Shown piece after piece: positions 1 through 8,158 of a DNA stretch of 64,000 bases. The notes beneath the pieces were generated by a model. The model was given only the letters and a program-made list of their open reading frames with translations, was not told where the DNA came from and made no database searches. Within the stretch, counting starts at the first letter, position 1; every line of letters begins with the position of its first letter. Origin of the DNA: JAJRXR01 sp041402005 (GTDB lineage: Bacteria > Planctomycetota > Phycisphaerae > Phycisphaerales > UBA1924); NCBI GenBank assembly GCA_041402005.1, contig JAWKTB010000005.1:378006-442005 (forward strand), read 5' to 3'. Both the position numbers and the translations under genes were made by a program.

Positions 1-170
1 TGACGCTGCATTGCCGCACATGCCATCGTGCGCGCCGTGTTGCGCGCAGCGCCAAGGGCAGGCAGGAGAATGCCGATCAGGAGCGCAATGATCGCAATCA
101 CCACCAACAACTCGATGAGCGTGAAGGCGGAACGGGAGGCGGCGACAGGAAGACGCCTGTGCTGAGTCAT
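1..170 (-). CDS. Prepilin-like secreted protein, N-terminal part (cut by window edge)
   Basis: The gene starts at the ATG whose first base is 170 and runs off the left edge, so only about 56 residues are visible. After a short basic leader the sequence reads SAFTLIELLVVIAIIALLIG, the class III prepilin signal with Glu at mature position 5 and a hydrophobic helix, followed by LPALGAAR. This signature is typical of the many orphan pseudopilin-like proteins of planctomycetes (DUF1559 and relatives), which are processed by a prepilin peptidase and reach the inner membrane or cell surface. The residue before the cleavage point is Ala, not the canonical Gly. The C-terminal part is outside the window, so the precise family cannot be given. 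Confidence 0.85.
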   Translation of the reverse strand, partial: MTQHRRLPVAASRSAFTLIELLVVIAIIALLIGILLPALGAARNTARTMACAAMQR

Positions 171-226
171 CACTGAATCTCCAACTCGTTGCCTTCAGAC
201 ATACGACGCATTGCCCGCAATCAATC

Positions 227-598
227 TCAAGGCCGCAAGCGGCGTGGAGCGTTGTCACTGAACTCGACGGCGCCAGTCTGGGCGTTCACGACCGACTCCG
301 AGAACTTCATATCCTCAAGCATGCCAAGGGCTCTTGGGACAATCACCCACCCCTCGTCGCGCTCAACAATCGGAAGAAGCGCGTACTCGCCAGAGTCAGG
401 GTTCTTCTCCGGCAACGCCATCCCCCGCCGGCCACCCGTGTTGAAGGTGAAGCGGTCCCCATTGGTCACATCAATCAGGACGTGATGTGACTTGAGGTCG
501 GGCCCGCCGCGACCCAGCACATTGAACGCCAACGACCCGCCCAGCACGACGGCGGCGACGATGAACAGGCCGATCTGCCACGGCTTCATACGGTCCAT
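227..598 (-). CDS. Small membrane-anchored protein, function unknown
   Basis: A 123-residue protein. I chose the ATG at 598 because GAGGAG lies just upstream on the minus strand; a longer reading from 667 adds an unlikely Gly/Arg-rich leader. One hydrophobic segment (about residues 5-25, IGLFIVAAVVLGGSLAF) sits near the N-terminus. The rest is a soluble domain of about 95 residues, presumably outside the cytoplasm. It lies directly downstream of nothing on its strand and precedes the prepilin-like gene at 1-170, so the two could be co-transcribed with a 56-base gap and act with that pseudopilin. I do not recognise the family. Confidence 0.7.
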   Translation of the reverse strand: MDRMKPWQIGLFIVAAVVLGGSLAFNVLGRGGPDLKSHHVLIDVTNGDRFTFNTGGRRGMALPEKNPDSGEYALLPIVERDEGWVIVPRALGMLEDMKFSESVVNAQTGAVEFSDNAPRRLRP

Positions 599-730
599 GT
601 CTCCTCGCCTCTGGGACTCTCGATGCCGAGCGGGGATCGCCTCCCCTGCCCCGTGCGCCCCTCCCAAGTCGCCCCGGCGGACCCCGGGGCGGGACGGGCC
701 CGAGTATAGAGCCGAGCCCGACCGCGGGCA

Positions 731-1822
731 TCACGGCGCGTGTGTCAGCGATCTGGACGGGGACAAATCCACCATGACCGGGTAATGGTCGGAGGCGTAG
801 CCCTCAAACGTCGTCATGTCCCGCCACGAGATCTCCGCGGGGCGGGCGGGCGTGCCGTAGATCGTTTCGCTGTCCGCCAGCTCGCACCCAGCCGCGGCGT
901 CGTTGGCCAGGATCAGGTCGATGCGACGACCCGACTCGTGGCTGATCCACTTGGTCTTGGCGCCGGTATTGTCCGCGAAGAGATCGTGAAACCCGGCGTC
1001 GACGAGCGTCTGGACCGACTTCGCGTCCCCCGTCGCGTTGAAGTCGCCCAGGATCAGCGTCGGGCCCAGGTCGCCCTCGGACTCACGCAGCTCGTTCATC
1101 ACCGAGACCAGGCCCTCGGCCTCCTTCTCACGCCAGTAGTCGGAGTACCGACCCGACTTCATGTGCACCGCGAACAGACGCAGGCGCCAGGGCTCGTCTC
1201 CCCCCCACGTCTCGCCCGGGACCTCCACGACGACCATCAGTGGCGAGCGGTGAAAGGTGATGGGCTTGCCGGCGTACCAGTTTTCCGAGTTCCCGTACTT
1301 GTCGGGATGGACGCCGCCGAGCGGGCGCTTGGGCCAGTTCTTGGTCTCGACGATGGGGAAGCGTGAGAGCACGGCCTGCTCGATGCCGCGCTCGTCGCCG
1401 GCGTCGATCGAGACGATGTAGTCGTACCCCATGTCCGCGAGCCGAGAGTCCATGAACCAGTGCAGAGCGTCGAGGGACTCGACCTCCTCGAGGCAGATCA
1501 CGTCGGCGTTGACGCTGTGGATCGCCAGGGCGACGGCGTCGAGCTGGCCGTCCGGCTTGCGGTCGTCGATGTCCTCCTGGTCGCCCGACAGCGTCGGGTC
1601 GTCCACGTCATCGAAGAGGTTCTCGACGTTGTAGGTCGCGACGCGGATCGAGTTCGCCGCCTTGTCGGGCACGTGGTCTGAGCCGAAGCGGGGTGGGAAG
1701 AGGGGCTTGGCTGCGGCGGTGGTCGCCGGCTGGGCGGTCTGGTCGGGCTGGCAGGCGATCGCGAAAGTCGCGGCGGAGGCGATCGCGACGAGCGCGAGGC
1801 GGCGGGTGGTCTTCGTGATCAT
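731..1822 (-). CDS. Exported endonuclease/exonuclease/phosphatase-family lipoprotein
   Basis: A 363-residue protein. The start at 1822 is supported by a GAGGAG ribosome site about 9 bases upstream. The first 25 residues are a signal sequence ending in a lipobox-like AIAC, so membrane anchoring as a lipoprotein is likely. The remainder shows the EEP fold motifs in order: a start like VATYNVENLF, the metal-binding Glu in CLEEVES, LILGDFNATG with its Asp and Asn, and a C-terminal ASDHYPV with the general-base His. All catalytic residues appear present. The family covers secreted nucleases and phosphodiesterases, and the substrate (DNA, RNA or a phospholipid head group) cannot be told from motifs. 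It stands alone, with no obvious operon partner. Confidence 0.85.
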   Translation of the reverse strand: MITKTTRRLALVAIASAATFAIACQPDQTAQPATTAAAKPLFPPRFGSDHVPDKAANSIRVATYNVENLFDDVDDPTLSGDQEDIDDRKPDGQLDAVALAIHSVNADVICLEEVESLDALHWFMDSRLADMGYDYIVSIDAGDERGIEQAVLSRFPIVETKNWPKRPLGGVHPDKYGNSENWYAGKPITFHRSPLMVVVEVPGETWGGDEPWRLRLFAVHMKSGRYSDYWREKEAEGLVSVMNELRESEGDLGPTLILGDFNATGDAKSVQTLVDAGFHDLFADNTGAKTKWISHESGRRIDLILANDAAAGCELADSETIYGTPARPAEISWRDMTTFEGYASDHYPVMVDLSPSRSLTHAP

Positions 1823-1883
1823 CTCGGGGGCTCCTCGGTTCGCGTCGATCCCCCTCGGGGGGATCCGCCGAGTGTACGAGCCC

Positions 1884-2921
1884 TCAGCGACCGACCCCAC
1901 GCCCCGCGACCCGCCCCAGGCGGGCGGCGCCCATCACCCGGGCCGTCAGCGAGACCGGCGGCTCGATCCTCGCCCCGCGTACCAGGCGGGAGGGGTCGCG
2001 GTCGAGGACCGCGAGCACGTCCGAGGCCAGGCGGGTCATGGCGTCGATCGCCTTGGTGGTGTCAGGGGATGCGGCGGCTCGCAGATCCCGGGCCGCCCGC
2101 AACTGGTCCGAGGCAAGCTTCGTCCAGCCCCTCACGAATCGGGCGCAGTCGTCGGGGTCCGTCCACGCCCGGATCTTGAAGGGCGTCAGCCCCGAGGCGG
2201 CGAAGCTGTCAGCGGGGAGGTAAACCCGCCGCGGGTGGGCGTCGAAGTCGCGTGCGAAGTCTCGCAGGTGCGAGACGATCTGAAGGGCGATGCCCCACTT
2301 GCGGTAGAGCTTGGCGGCCTCGTGGGGGTGGACGCGCGGGGCGACGCCGAGGATCGATCCGGCGCACAGCCCCAGATTCCCGCCGAGGGCCCGGCAGCAG
2401 GCCTTGAAGTGCTCCGCGTCCTCGACCGCCCGGTCGGCCAGGTCGAGCCCCATCTCGTCCAGGGCGGTCAGGGCCCAAGCCGGGTCGAGGCCGTAGGTCG
2501 CGACCACCGCCGACAGGGCGGGCCACATCGGGTCGGCGTGCTCCGGGGGTTTCCCGGAGACGGCCCGTTCGGTCTGGTCCCGGAAGCGGGCGAGGTTCTG
2601 AACCCGGGCCTCGGGGGGCCAGTTGCCGTCGATCACCTCACGGGCCGCCCGCACCCAGGTCAGCAGGGCCGCGGCGGCGCTGTACCGAGGCTCCGGGATC
2701 GTCCGCAGGCGGGTGGCCATGACCCGCGAGCCCCTCGCCAGGGCGTTGCGGCAGTGCTCGAACGAACGTCGGAGCGGCTCGGCGTCGTAGCCCTCCAGCG
2801 AGGGCGACAGGCGGGGCGCCTCACGCCACAGGTCGATCGGGGACCGTCCGACACCCACCCGGGGCTTCTCTCGCGGGGGCGTCCTCGTGGGACGCGTGGC
2901 GTCGGGTGGGGCGTGGGGCAT
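1884..2921 (-). CDS. Squalene/phytoene synthase-like protein with an altered first Asp motif
   Basis: A 345-residue protein of the trans-isoprenyl diphosphate head-to-head synthase fold. The second aspartate-rich region is well kept: QIVSHLRDFARDFD (D221 and D225) followed by RRVYLP, as in squalene and phytoene synthases. The first region, normally Y-x-x-DD-x-x-D, reads WVRAAREVIDGN (residues 89-100), so the first two acidic positions are Arg and Glu and only D98 remains. This may reduce or change activity. It is transcribed divergently from ispH, which makes an isoprenoid precursor, but no hopanoid or carotenoid genes are next to it. The first 25 residues are Pro/Arg-rich and the start is uncertain. 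Confidence 0.7.
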   Translation of the reverse strand: MPHAPPDATRPTRTPPREKPRVGVGRSPIDLWREAPRLSPSLEGYDAEPLRRSFEHCRNALARGSRVMATRLRTIPEPRYSAAAALLTWVRAAREVIDGNWPPEARVQNLARFRDQTERAVSGKPPEHADPMWPALSAVVATYGLDPAWALTALDEMGLDLADRAVEDAEHFKACCRALGGNLGLCAGSILGVAPRVHPHEAAKLYRKWGIALQIVSHLRDFARDFDAHPRRVYLPADSFAASGLTPFKIRAWTDPDDCARFVRGWTKLASDQLRAARDLRAAASPDTTKAIDAMTRLASDVLAVLDRDPSRLVRGARIEPPVSLTARVMGAARLGRVAGRGVGR

Positions 2922-3113
2922 CCGGCGAGCTTCCGTGCAGCGCGCCCTCGGGGCGCACGCCCAAAGGTATCCGAACGTGCGCCGGGTGGCTGCAAGAGAC
3001 AGCCAGACGCCCCCAGCGTGGATAACCCCGAGCGTTCGGGGCCCGGTCCTCGTTCCCTATCATCCGTTCGGGGCAGGTCTTGTGGTCCAGCGCCACGTCG
3101 CTCCGGGAGCCGC

Positions 3114-4160
3114 ATGCGACTGATCCTGGCCAATCCGAGGGGGTTCTGCGCCGGCGTGCGCATGGCGATCGACGTCGTCGATCAGGTGCTCGACGTCTTC
3201 GAGGGCGAGCCGATCTACGTCTTCCACGAGATCGTGCACAACCGGCACGTCGTGGACCGCTTCCGCGAGCGGGGGGTGACCTTCGTCGAGGACGTCGATG
3301 AGGTCCCCGAGGGATCGGTCGTCGTATTCAGCGCCCACGGGATCAGCCCGGCGGTCCGGGATCAGGCCCGAGCCCGCAACCTGACCACGATCGACGCGAC
3401 GTGCCCGCTTGTCACCAAGGTCCACTCGGAGGCGATCCGGTACGCGCGTCAGGGGTACCAAATCCTGCTGGTCGGGCACCGGAACCACCAGGAGGTCATC
3501 GGCACCAGCGGCGAGGCGCCTGGGCGGACGCTCGTCGTCGAATCGCCCGAGGACATCCCGGGCCTGGCGATCGCGGACCCGGAGAAGCTGGTCTACCTGA
3601 CGCAGACGACGCTCTCGACCGACGACGCCGGGGTGATCATCGAGGCGCTCAAGGATGCCTTCCCCGCGATCAAGGCCCCGCCCTCCGAGGACATCTGCTA
3701 CGCGACCACCAATCGCCAGGCGGCGGTCCGCCAGATCGCCCCCGAGTGCGACCTCGTGCTCGTGGTCGGCTCGAAGAACTCCTCCAACTCGGTCCGCCTG
3801 ACCGAGATTGCCCAGACCGCGGGGACACGGGCGAGATTGCTCGACGACGCGAGCGAGCTGGACGCCTCGTGGTTCGAGGGTGTGGACGCGGTGCTGGTGA
3901 CGGCGGGCGCCTCGGCGCCCGAGGACCTGGTCGCGGGGATCTGCCGCTCGCTCGTCGAGCGGTTCGGCGCCACGATCGAGCAGCGCGACGTCTTCGACGA
4001 GCGGGTCGAGTTCGGGCTGCCGATGACGCTGAAACGCGAGATGAAAGAGCGAGGCATCGACCCCGAGACCAGGCGCGTGCGGGTTGAGGCGCCGGTGATC
4101 ACGGCGGCGCTGTACGGGGCAGTCCCCCTGACCGTGTCGGCGGGGAATGACGACGCCTGA
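3114..4160 (+). CDS. ispH: 4-hydroxy-3-methylbut-2-enyl diphosphate reductase (IspH/LytB)
   Basis: The 348-residue product catalyses the last step of the MEP pathway, reducing HMBPP to IPP and DMAPP in the cytoplasm. The start at 3114 gives MRLILANPRGFCAGV, the canonical N-terminus of the family; a longer in-frame reading exists upstream but lacks homology. The three cluster-binding cysteines are visible at C12 (GFCAGV), C97 (ATCPLV) and C195 (EDICYATTNRQ), with His in EIVHN and SAHG for substrate binding. The length fits the family. The gene overlaps rlmN by 14 bases, so the two are probably translated together. A short perfect hairpin (3026-3041) lies in the 192-base leader. Confidence 0.97.
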   Translation: MRLILANPRGFCAGVRMAIDVVDQVLDVFEGEPIYVFHEIVHNRHVVDRFRERGVTFVEDVDEVPEGSVVVFSAHGISPAVRDQARARNLTTIDATCPLVTKVHSEAIRYARQGYQILLVGHRNHQEVIGTSGEAPGRTLVVESPEDIPGLAIADPEKLVYLTQTTLSTDDAGVIIEALKDAFPAIKAPPSEDICYATTNRQAAVRQIAPECDLVLVVGSKNSSNSVRLTEIAQTAGTRARLLDDASELDASWFEGVDAVLVTAGASAPEDLVAGICRSLVERFGATIEQRDVFDERVEFGLPMTLKREMKERGIDPETRRVRVEAPVITAALYGAVPLTVSAGNDDA

Positions 4161-5322
4161 GATGCGCCACCCCGACAGCCACATCTATGCGCACACGCCC
4201 GACACGCTCGCCGACTGGTGTGTCGAGCATGGCATGGCCAAGTACCGCGCCGACCAGATCCTCGAGTGGGTCTACCAGAAGGGCGTCGTCGACCCGGCGC
4301 TGATGTCAAACCTCTCCAAATCGGACCGCGAGACACTCTCGCGCGAGATGACCTTTCTCTCGGGCATGACGGTCGCCCACCAGCTCGCGTCCGATGGGAC
4401 GCAAAAGCTCTTGATCGAGTGGCCCGACGAGCTCGAGGGGTCGGTCGCGCCCGAGGAGGCCCGGGTCGATCACGCCCGACGCCTGCCGATCGTGGGCGCC
4501 CAGATGCCCTACTCGAACACGGCGAGGCAGACCGAGTGCGTGATGATCCCCGCCCAGGACGACCGGGGGGATGGCATGCCCTCGCGTCGGACGGCGTGCA
4601 TCTCCAGCCAGGTCGGGTGCCCGGTGGGGTGCCGGTTCTGCGCCTCGGGCCTGGGCGGGCTGGACGGGAACTTGTCCGCCGGTCGGATCGTCGAGCAGGT
4701 CTGGCGCCTCGGGCGCCTCGACGGCGTCGAGCGGATCACCAACGTCGTCTTCATGGGCATGGGCGAGCCCCTGGCGAATCTGAAGGCTGTCACGCACGCC
4801 GTGCGCACGATCACGGCGGACTGGGGCCTGGGCATCTCGGCGCGCAAGGTCACGATCTCGACGGTGGGTCTCCCCCGCGCGATCGAGCGGCTGAGCGCGG
4901 AGCTGGATCTGCCCGTGACGCTCGCGCTCTCGCTGCACGCGCCGACCGACGAGCTTCGACGCAAGCTCATTCCATGGGCGGAGCTGACGACGATCGCGGA
5001 CCTGCTGGCGGCCTGCCGCAAGTGGTTCGACAAGACCGGGCGAGAGATCACGCTCGAGTACATCCTGCTCGGGGGCGTGAACGACCAGGCGGAGCACGCG
5101 GCGGCGCTGGCGGGGGTGAGCAAGACCCTGCGCGCCAACGTGAACCTCATCCGCTACAACGAGGTCGATGGGCTCGAGTTTCGACGCCCTGATGCGGGTG
5201 ACGTGCGCCGTTTCCAGGAACTGCTCAGGGCGCGGGGGGTGAACGCACACATCCGCGCGTCGCGCGGGCGGGACATCGCCGCGGCGTGCGGGCAGCTCCG
5301 TCACGAGCGGGCGGGGGTGTAG
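4147..5322 (+). CDS. rlmN: 23S rRNA/tRNA adenine-C2 methyltransferase RlmN (radical SAM)
   Basis: The 391-residue product is a radical-SAM enzyme that methylates A2503 of 23S rRNA and A37 of some tRNAs. The cluster motif CPVGCRFC puts the three cysteines at C158, C162 and C165. NVVFMGMGEPLAN and the ISTVG/LSLHA motifs are typical of RlmN, and a late Cys in AAACGQL near the C-terminus fits the methyl-carrying cysteine. Compared with the usual family layout there is an insertion of about 30 residues (roughly 98-128) between the N-terminal domain and the radical-SAM core. The start at 4147 overlaps ispH by 14 bases; a second ATG at 4162, just after the ispH stop, is an equally possible start. 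Confidence 0.95.
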   Translation: MTTPEMRHPDSHIYAHTPDTLADWCVEHGMAKYRADQILEWVYQKGVVDPALMSNLSKSDRETLSREMTFLSGMTVAHQLASDGTQKLLIEWPDELEGSVAPEEARVDHARRLPIVGAQMPYSNTARQTECVMIPAQDDRGDGMPSRRTACISSQVGCPVGCRFCASGLGGLDGNLSAGRIVEQVWRLGRLDGVERITNVVFMGMGEPLANLKAVTHAVRTITADWGLGISARKVTISTVGLPRAIERLSAELDLPVTLALSLHAPTDELRRKLIPWAELTTIADLLAACRKWFDKTGREITLEYILLGGVNDQAEHAAALAGVSKTLRANVNLIRYNEVDGLEFRRPDAGDVRRFQELLRARGVNAHIRASRGRDIAAACGQLRHERAGV

Positions 5323-5446
5323 AGCGCCCAGACGGGAAGCCGGCTCGTCCGCCTCGAGTTATCCGGTTCCATCGTGCGGTTCATGGGATCCGCGGGCCGA
5401 TCCGGGGGGTGGCCCGCGGGCGTCGCCACGCGAAGGATGGAGCCGG

Positions 5447-6238
5447 ATGGTGTGGGTGCTGGCGCAATCCGGGGATGGGACGCCGCCGAGTTGGGCGGAC
5501 GAGTTCCAGGCGTACTCCACGTTCCACTTGGTCGCGGTCTCGGTCTGCATCTTCCTGATCGCCCTGGCGTGCAGCATGGGGCGCCAGTGGCGCGGCACGG
5601 ACCGTGAGCGGACACTCAGGCTCTCGATCGGGTGGTCGATCTTCGTCTTCCAGGCGTTCGCGACGATCTGGCGCGTCCTGCCCGAGAACTGGGATCTAGC
5701 CCAGAGTCTGCCCCTGCACATGTGCCGGATCATCTCGTGGCTCGCGGCCTTCTCACTGATCACGGGGGACTGGCGGGCGCGCTCGCTGACGTTCTTCTGG
5801 GGGATCGGGCTGTCCACGCAGGGGTTCATCACGCCCATGTGGAGCGACGGGTACGCGAGCCTCGACTTCTGGATGTACTGGCTCGGGCACGGGCAGATCG
5901 TGCTCGCGGCGGTGTACGACCTGACGGTGCTCCGGTACGCGCCGGGGCGGCGCGACTGGGCGTTTGCGTGCCTGGCCGGGCTCGCGTACGCCGGCGTCAC
6001 GATCGGGGTGAACATGGCGCTGGGGACGAACTACGCGTACCTGGGATCTGGGCACTACGAGGCGACGAGCGTGGTGGACGTGCTCGGGCCTTGGCCCTGG
6101 CGCCTGCTCGCGATGATCGGCGGGGCGGGGGCGGTGTTCACCCTGCTGTACTGGACGGCATTGCTGACGCGTCGTGTCCGGAGGCGGTTCGTGCGAGCCG
6201 AGCGCGATGAGCCGTCCGGGACGCTCGAGACCGCCTGA
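5447..6238 (+). CDS. TIGR02206/YwaF-type integral membrane protein, first tandem copy
   Basis: The 263-residue product has about seven hydrophobic segments and the marks of the TIGR02206 (YwaF) family: SLPLHMCR at residues 87-94, a Gly-His-Gly-Gln-Ile block with H148, and GTNYAYL later on. The family is related to eukaryotic TMEM164, for which I recall a proposed acyltransferase role using a conserved Cys and His. Here C93 and H148 have similar spacing, so a lipid acyl-transfer role is a reasonable guess and no more. A second copy follows after three bases, and glycan-building genes come next, so the group is likely an envelope operon. Confidence 0.85.
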   Translation: MVWVLAQSGDGTPPSWADEFQAYSTFHLVAVSVCIFLIALACSMGRQWRGTDRERTLRLSIGWSIFVFQAFATIWRVLPENWDLAQSLPLHMCRIISWLAAFSLITGDWRARSLTFFWGIGLSTQGFITPMWSDGYASLDFWMYWLGHGQIVLAAVYDLTVLRYAPGRRDWAFACLAGLAYAGVTIGVNMALGTNYAYLGSGHYEATSVVDVLGPWPWRLLAMIGGAGAVFTLLYWTALLTRRVRRRFVRAERDEPSGTLETA

Positions 6239-6241
6239 GCC

Positions 6242-7012
6242 ATGCCCCCCCCACCGGCGCCACCCCCGTCCGGCGAGGCCTCCCTCGCCTGGCTCGATCG
6301 GTTCCACGCCTTCGGGACGGTGCACGTCGTCGTCGTGCTGGTCGCGGCTGTCTTGATCGCGGGCTCGTGCATGCTCGGGCGAAGGTGGCGAAAGCACGGG
6401 CCGGCGTGGGGCGAGCCCATGCTCCGGGGCGTTTGGGTCGGGTTCACGATCGGGTGGCAGGGGTTCGCGACGCTCTGGTACCTCGTGCACTGGGATCTTC
6501 AGGACAGCCTGCCCCTGCACGTGTGCGATCTGGCGGGATGGATCGCCCCGTTGGCACTCTGGACGCAGCGTCGGTGGCTGCGGGCCTTGCTTTACTTCTG
6601 GGCGATCGCGCTCTCCACGCAGGCGTTCGCAACGCCGGTGGTGCAGGACGGCGTCGGGCGGCTCCAGTTCTGGCTGTTCTGGATCGGGCACCTACAGATC
6701 GTCGGGTCCGCGATCTACGACGCGGCCGTGCTCGGGTTTCGACCGCGGTTCAGGGACTTCCTGTTCGCCGCGGTGACACTCGGCGCGTACGGCGTCGTGA
6801 TGCTGGGGTTCGATCTCGCGTTCGGGACCAACTACGGGTACGTCGGACGGAGCAACCCGTCGGCGCCGACGATCATCGACCACCTCGGGCCATGGCCCGG
6901 GCGGGTGTTCCTGCTCTATGGGCTCGCACTGATCGCGATGGCGCTGACGTGGGTGGTGTGGCCTCTGTGCGCACGAATGGCGGGCGCCCCGCGTCGGGGC
7001 GGCGTCTCGTAG
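6242..7012 (+). CDS. TIGR02206/YwaF-type integral membrane protein, second tandem copy
   Basis: The 256-residue product is a paralogue of the preceding gene. It shows the same order of features: SLPLHVCD (residues 89-96), WIGHLQI and GTNYGYVG, with matching membrane segments. The Pro-rich start MPPPPAPPPSG replaces the first copy's N-terminus. The copies clearly share a fold but differ at many positions, so the duplication is old, or the two subunits have separate roles, perhaps as a heterodimer. C95 and the His of GHLQI match the Cys/His pair of copy one. The gene ends nine bases before the sugar-phosphate transferase gene. Confidence 0.85.
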   Translation: MPPPPAPPPSGEASLAWLDRFHAFGTVHVVVVLVAAVLIAGSCMLGRRWRKHGPAWGEPMLRGVWVGFTIGWQGFATLWYLVHWDLQDSLPLHVCDLAGWIAPLALWTQRRWLRALLYFWAIALSTQAFATPVVQDGVGRLQFWLFWIGHLQIVGSAIYDAAVLGFRPRFRDFLFAAVTLGAYGVVMLGFDLAFGTNYGYVGRSNPSAPTIIDHLGPWPGRVFLLYGLALIAMALTWVVWPLCARMAGAPRRGGVS

Positions 7013-7021
7013 ACTCGTCGG

Positions 7022-8158
7022 ATGGTCTGGGTGATCCTGGCGCTGGTCGCGGTCGGCTTCGCGGTGGCGGCGCCGTCGGTATGGATCGCGCGCCGGCTCG
7101 GGTCGCGTCTGGGCGCGATGGATACCGCGCCGATCGAGGGACAGGTGAAGATGGCCGCCCGCCCCGTGCCCAACACGGGCGGAATCGGGATCTATCTCGG
7201 GATCGCGCTGCCGCTGGCCTGCGGGCTGATCGCGGCGTGGGCGCTCGGGGACGGCTCGGGGGTGGTCGGGGCACAGATCGGCGAGCACCTGCCGGGCGTG
7301 CGCTCGATGACGCCTCTGGCCCTCGCCTTCCTGATCTCGCTGACGATGTTGCATGGGGTCGGGCTGCTCGACGATCGGCGCCCGATGGGGCCGTGGGTGA
7401 AGATGGTGGTGATGGCGTTGGCGGCGCTGCTGGTGGCGGCGCCACGCGCGGGGCTGGACACACGCCTGCTGACGCTGCTCGACGCGCACGTTGGCGGTCC
7501 CTGGCTGAGCGTCCTGATCACGGTGATCTGGTTCGTCGCGGTCACCAACGCCTTCAACTTCATCGACAACATGGACGGGCTGTGCGCCGGCGTGGCGTCG
7601 GTCGCGGGCGGGTGCTTTCTGGCCGCGGCGTTGATCGGGGGGCAGTGGTTCGTGGCGGGGACGCTGGCGCTCGTGGTCGGGTCGTGCCTGGGATTCCTGC
7701 TCTTCAACTTCCCGCCGGCCAAGGTGTTCATGGGCGACGGGGGGTCGCTGGTCGTCGGGTTCTGCATGGCGTTCCTGACCACGCGGACGACGTACCTGCC
7801 CGAGGGGGACGGGTCGTGGCGGTGGTACGGAGTGCTGATGCCGATCGTGGTGCTGGCGATCCCGCTGTATGACCTGGTGAGCGTGACGCTGGTGCGGCTG
7901 AGCCAAGGGAAGAGCCCGTTTGTCGGGGACCTGCAGCACTTCTCGCACCGCCTCGTGCGACGCGGGCTCTCGAAGCGGGCGGCGGTGCTCGTCATTTACG
8001 GCTTCACGCTGGTGACGGGGCTGGCGGGGATCCTGCTCGCCTCGGTCGGGGCGTGGCAGGCAGCGGTCTTGGGCGCGCAGGTCGCGGCGCTGCTCGGCGT
8101 GCTGGCGGTGCTCGAGTTCCGGAGCCGCGGGGACGGCGCCCGGGGGCTCGACGCGTGA
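7022..8158 (+). CDS. Undecaprenyl-phosphate sugar-1-phosphate transferase (WecA/MraY family)
   Basis: The 378-residue polytopic protein belongs to glycosyltransferase family 4, which moves a sugar-1-phosphate from a UDP-sugar to a polyprenyl phosphate at the inner membrane face. Conserved motifs are visible: GLLDDRR with D117/D118, NAFNFIDNMDGL with D182 and D185, VFMGDGGS with D239, and the C-terminal HFSHRLVRRG histidine motif that distinguishes WecA-type enzymes from MraY. The closest functional guess is UDP-GlcNAc (or similar) transfer that starts a surface polysaccharide. Its last bases overlap the O-antigen-ligase-like gene by four (GTGA), so the two are coupled. It is not placed among peptidoglycan genes, which argues against MraY itself. 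Confidence 0.92.
   Translation: MVWVILALVAVGFAVAAPSVWIARRLGSRLGAMDTAPIEGQVKMAARPVPNTGGIGIYLGIALPLACGLIAAWALGDGSGVVGAQIGEHLPGVRSMTPLALAFLISLTMLHGVGLLDDRRPMGPWVKMVVMALAALLVAAPRAGLDTRLLTLLDAHVGGPWLSVLITVIWFVAVTNAFNFIDNMDGLCAGVASVAGGCFLAAALIGGQWFVAGTLALVVGSCLGFLLFNFPPAKVFMGDGGSLVVGFCMAFLTTRTTYLPEGDGSWRWYGVLMPIVVLAIPLYDLVSVTLVRLSQGKSPFVGDLQHFSHRLVRRGLSKRAAVLVIYGFTLVTGLAGILLASVGAWQAAVLGAQVAALLGVLAVLEFRSRGDGARGLDA

Noticed and set aside
1662..3113. An in-frame extension of ispH upstream by almost 500 codons
   Set aside because: It lies over the convincing minus-strand squalene-synthase-like gene and is Arg/Gly/Pro-rich; the IspH N-terminus is at 3114.
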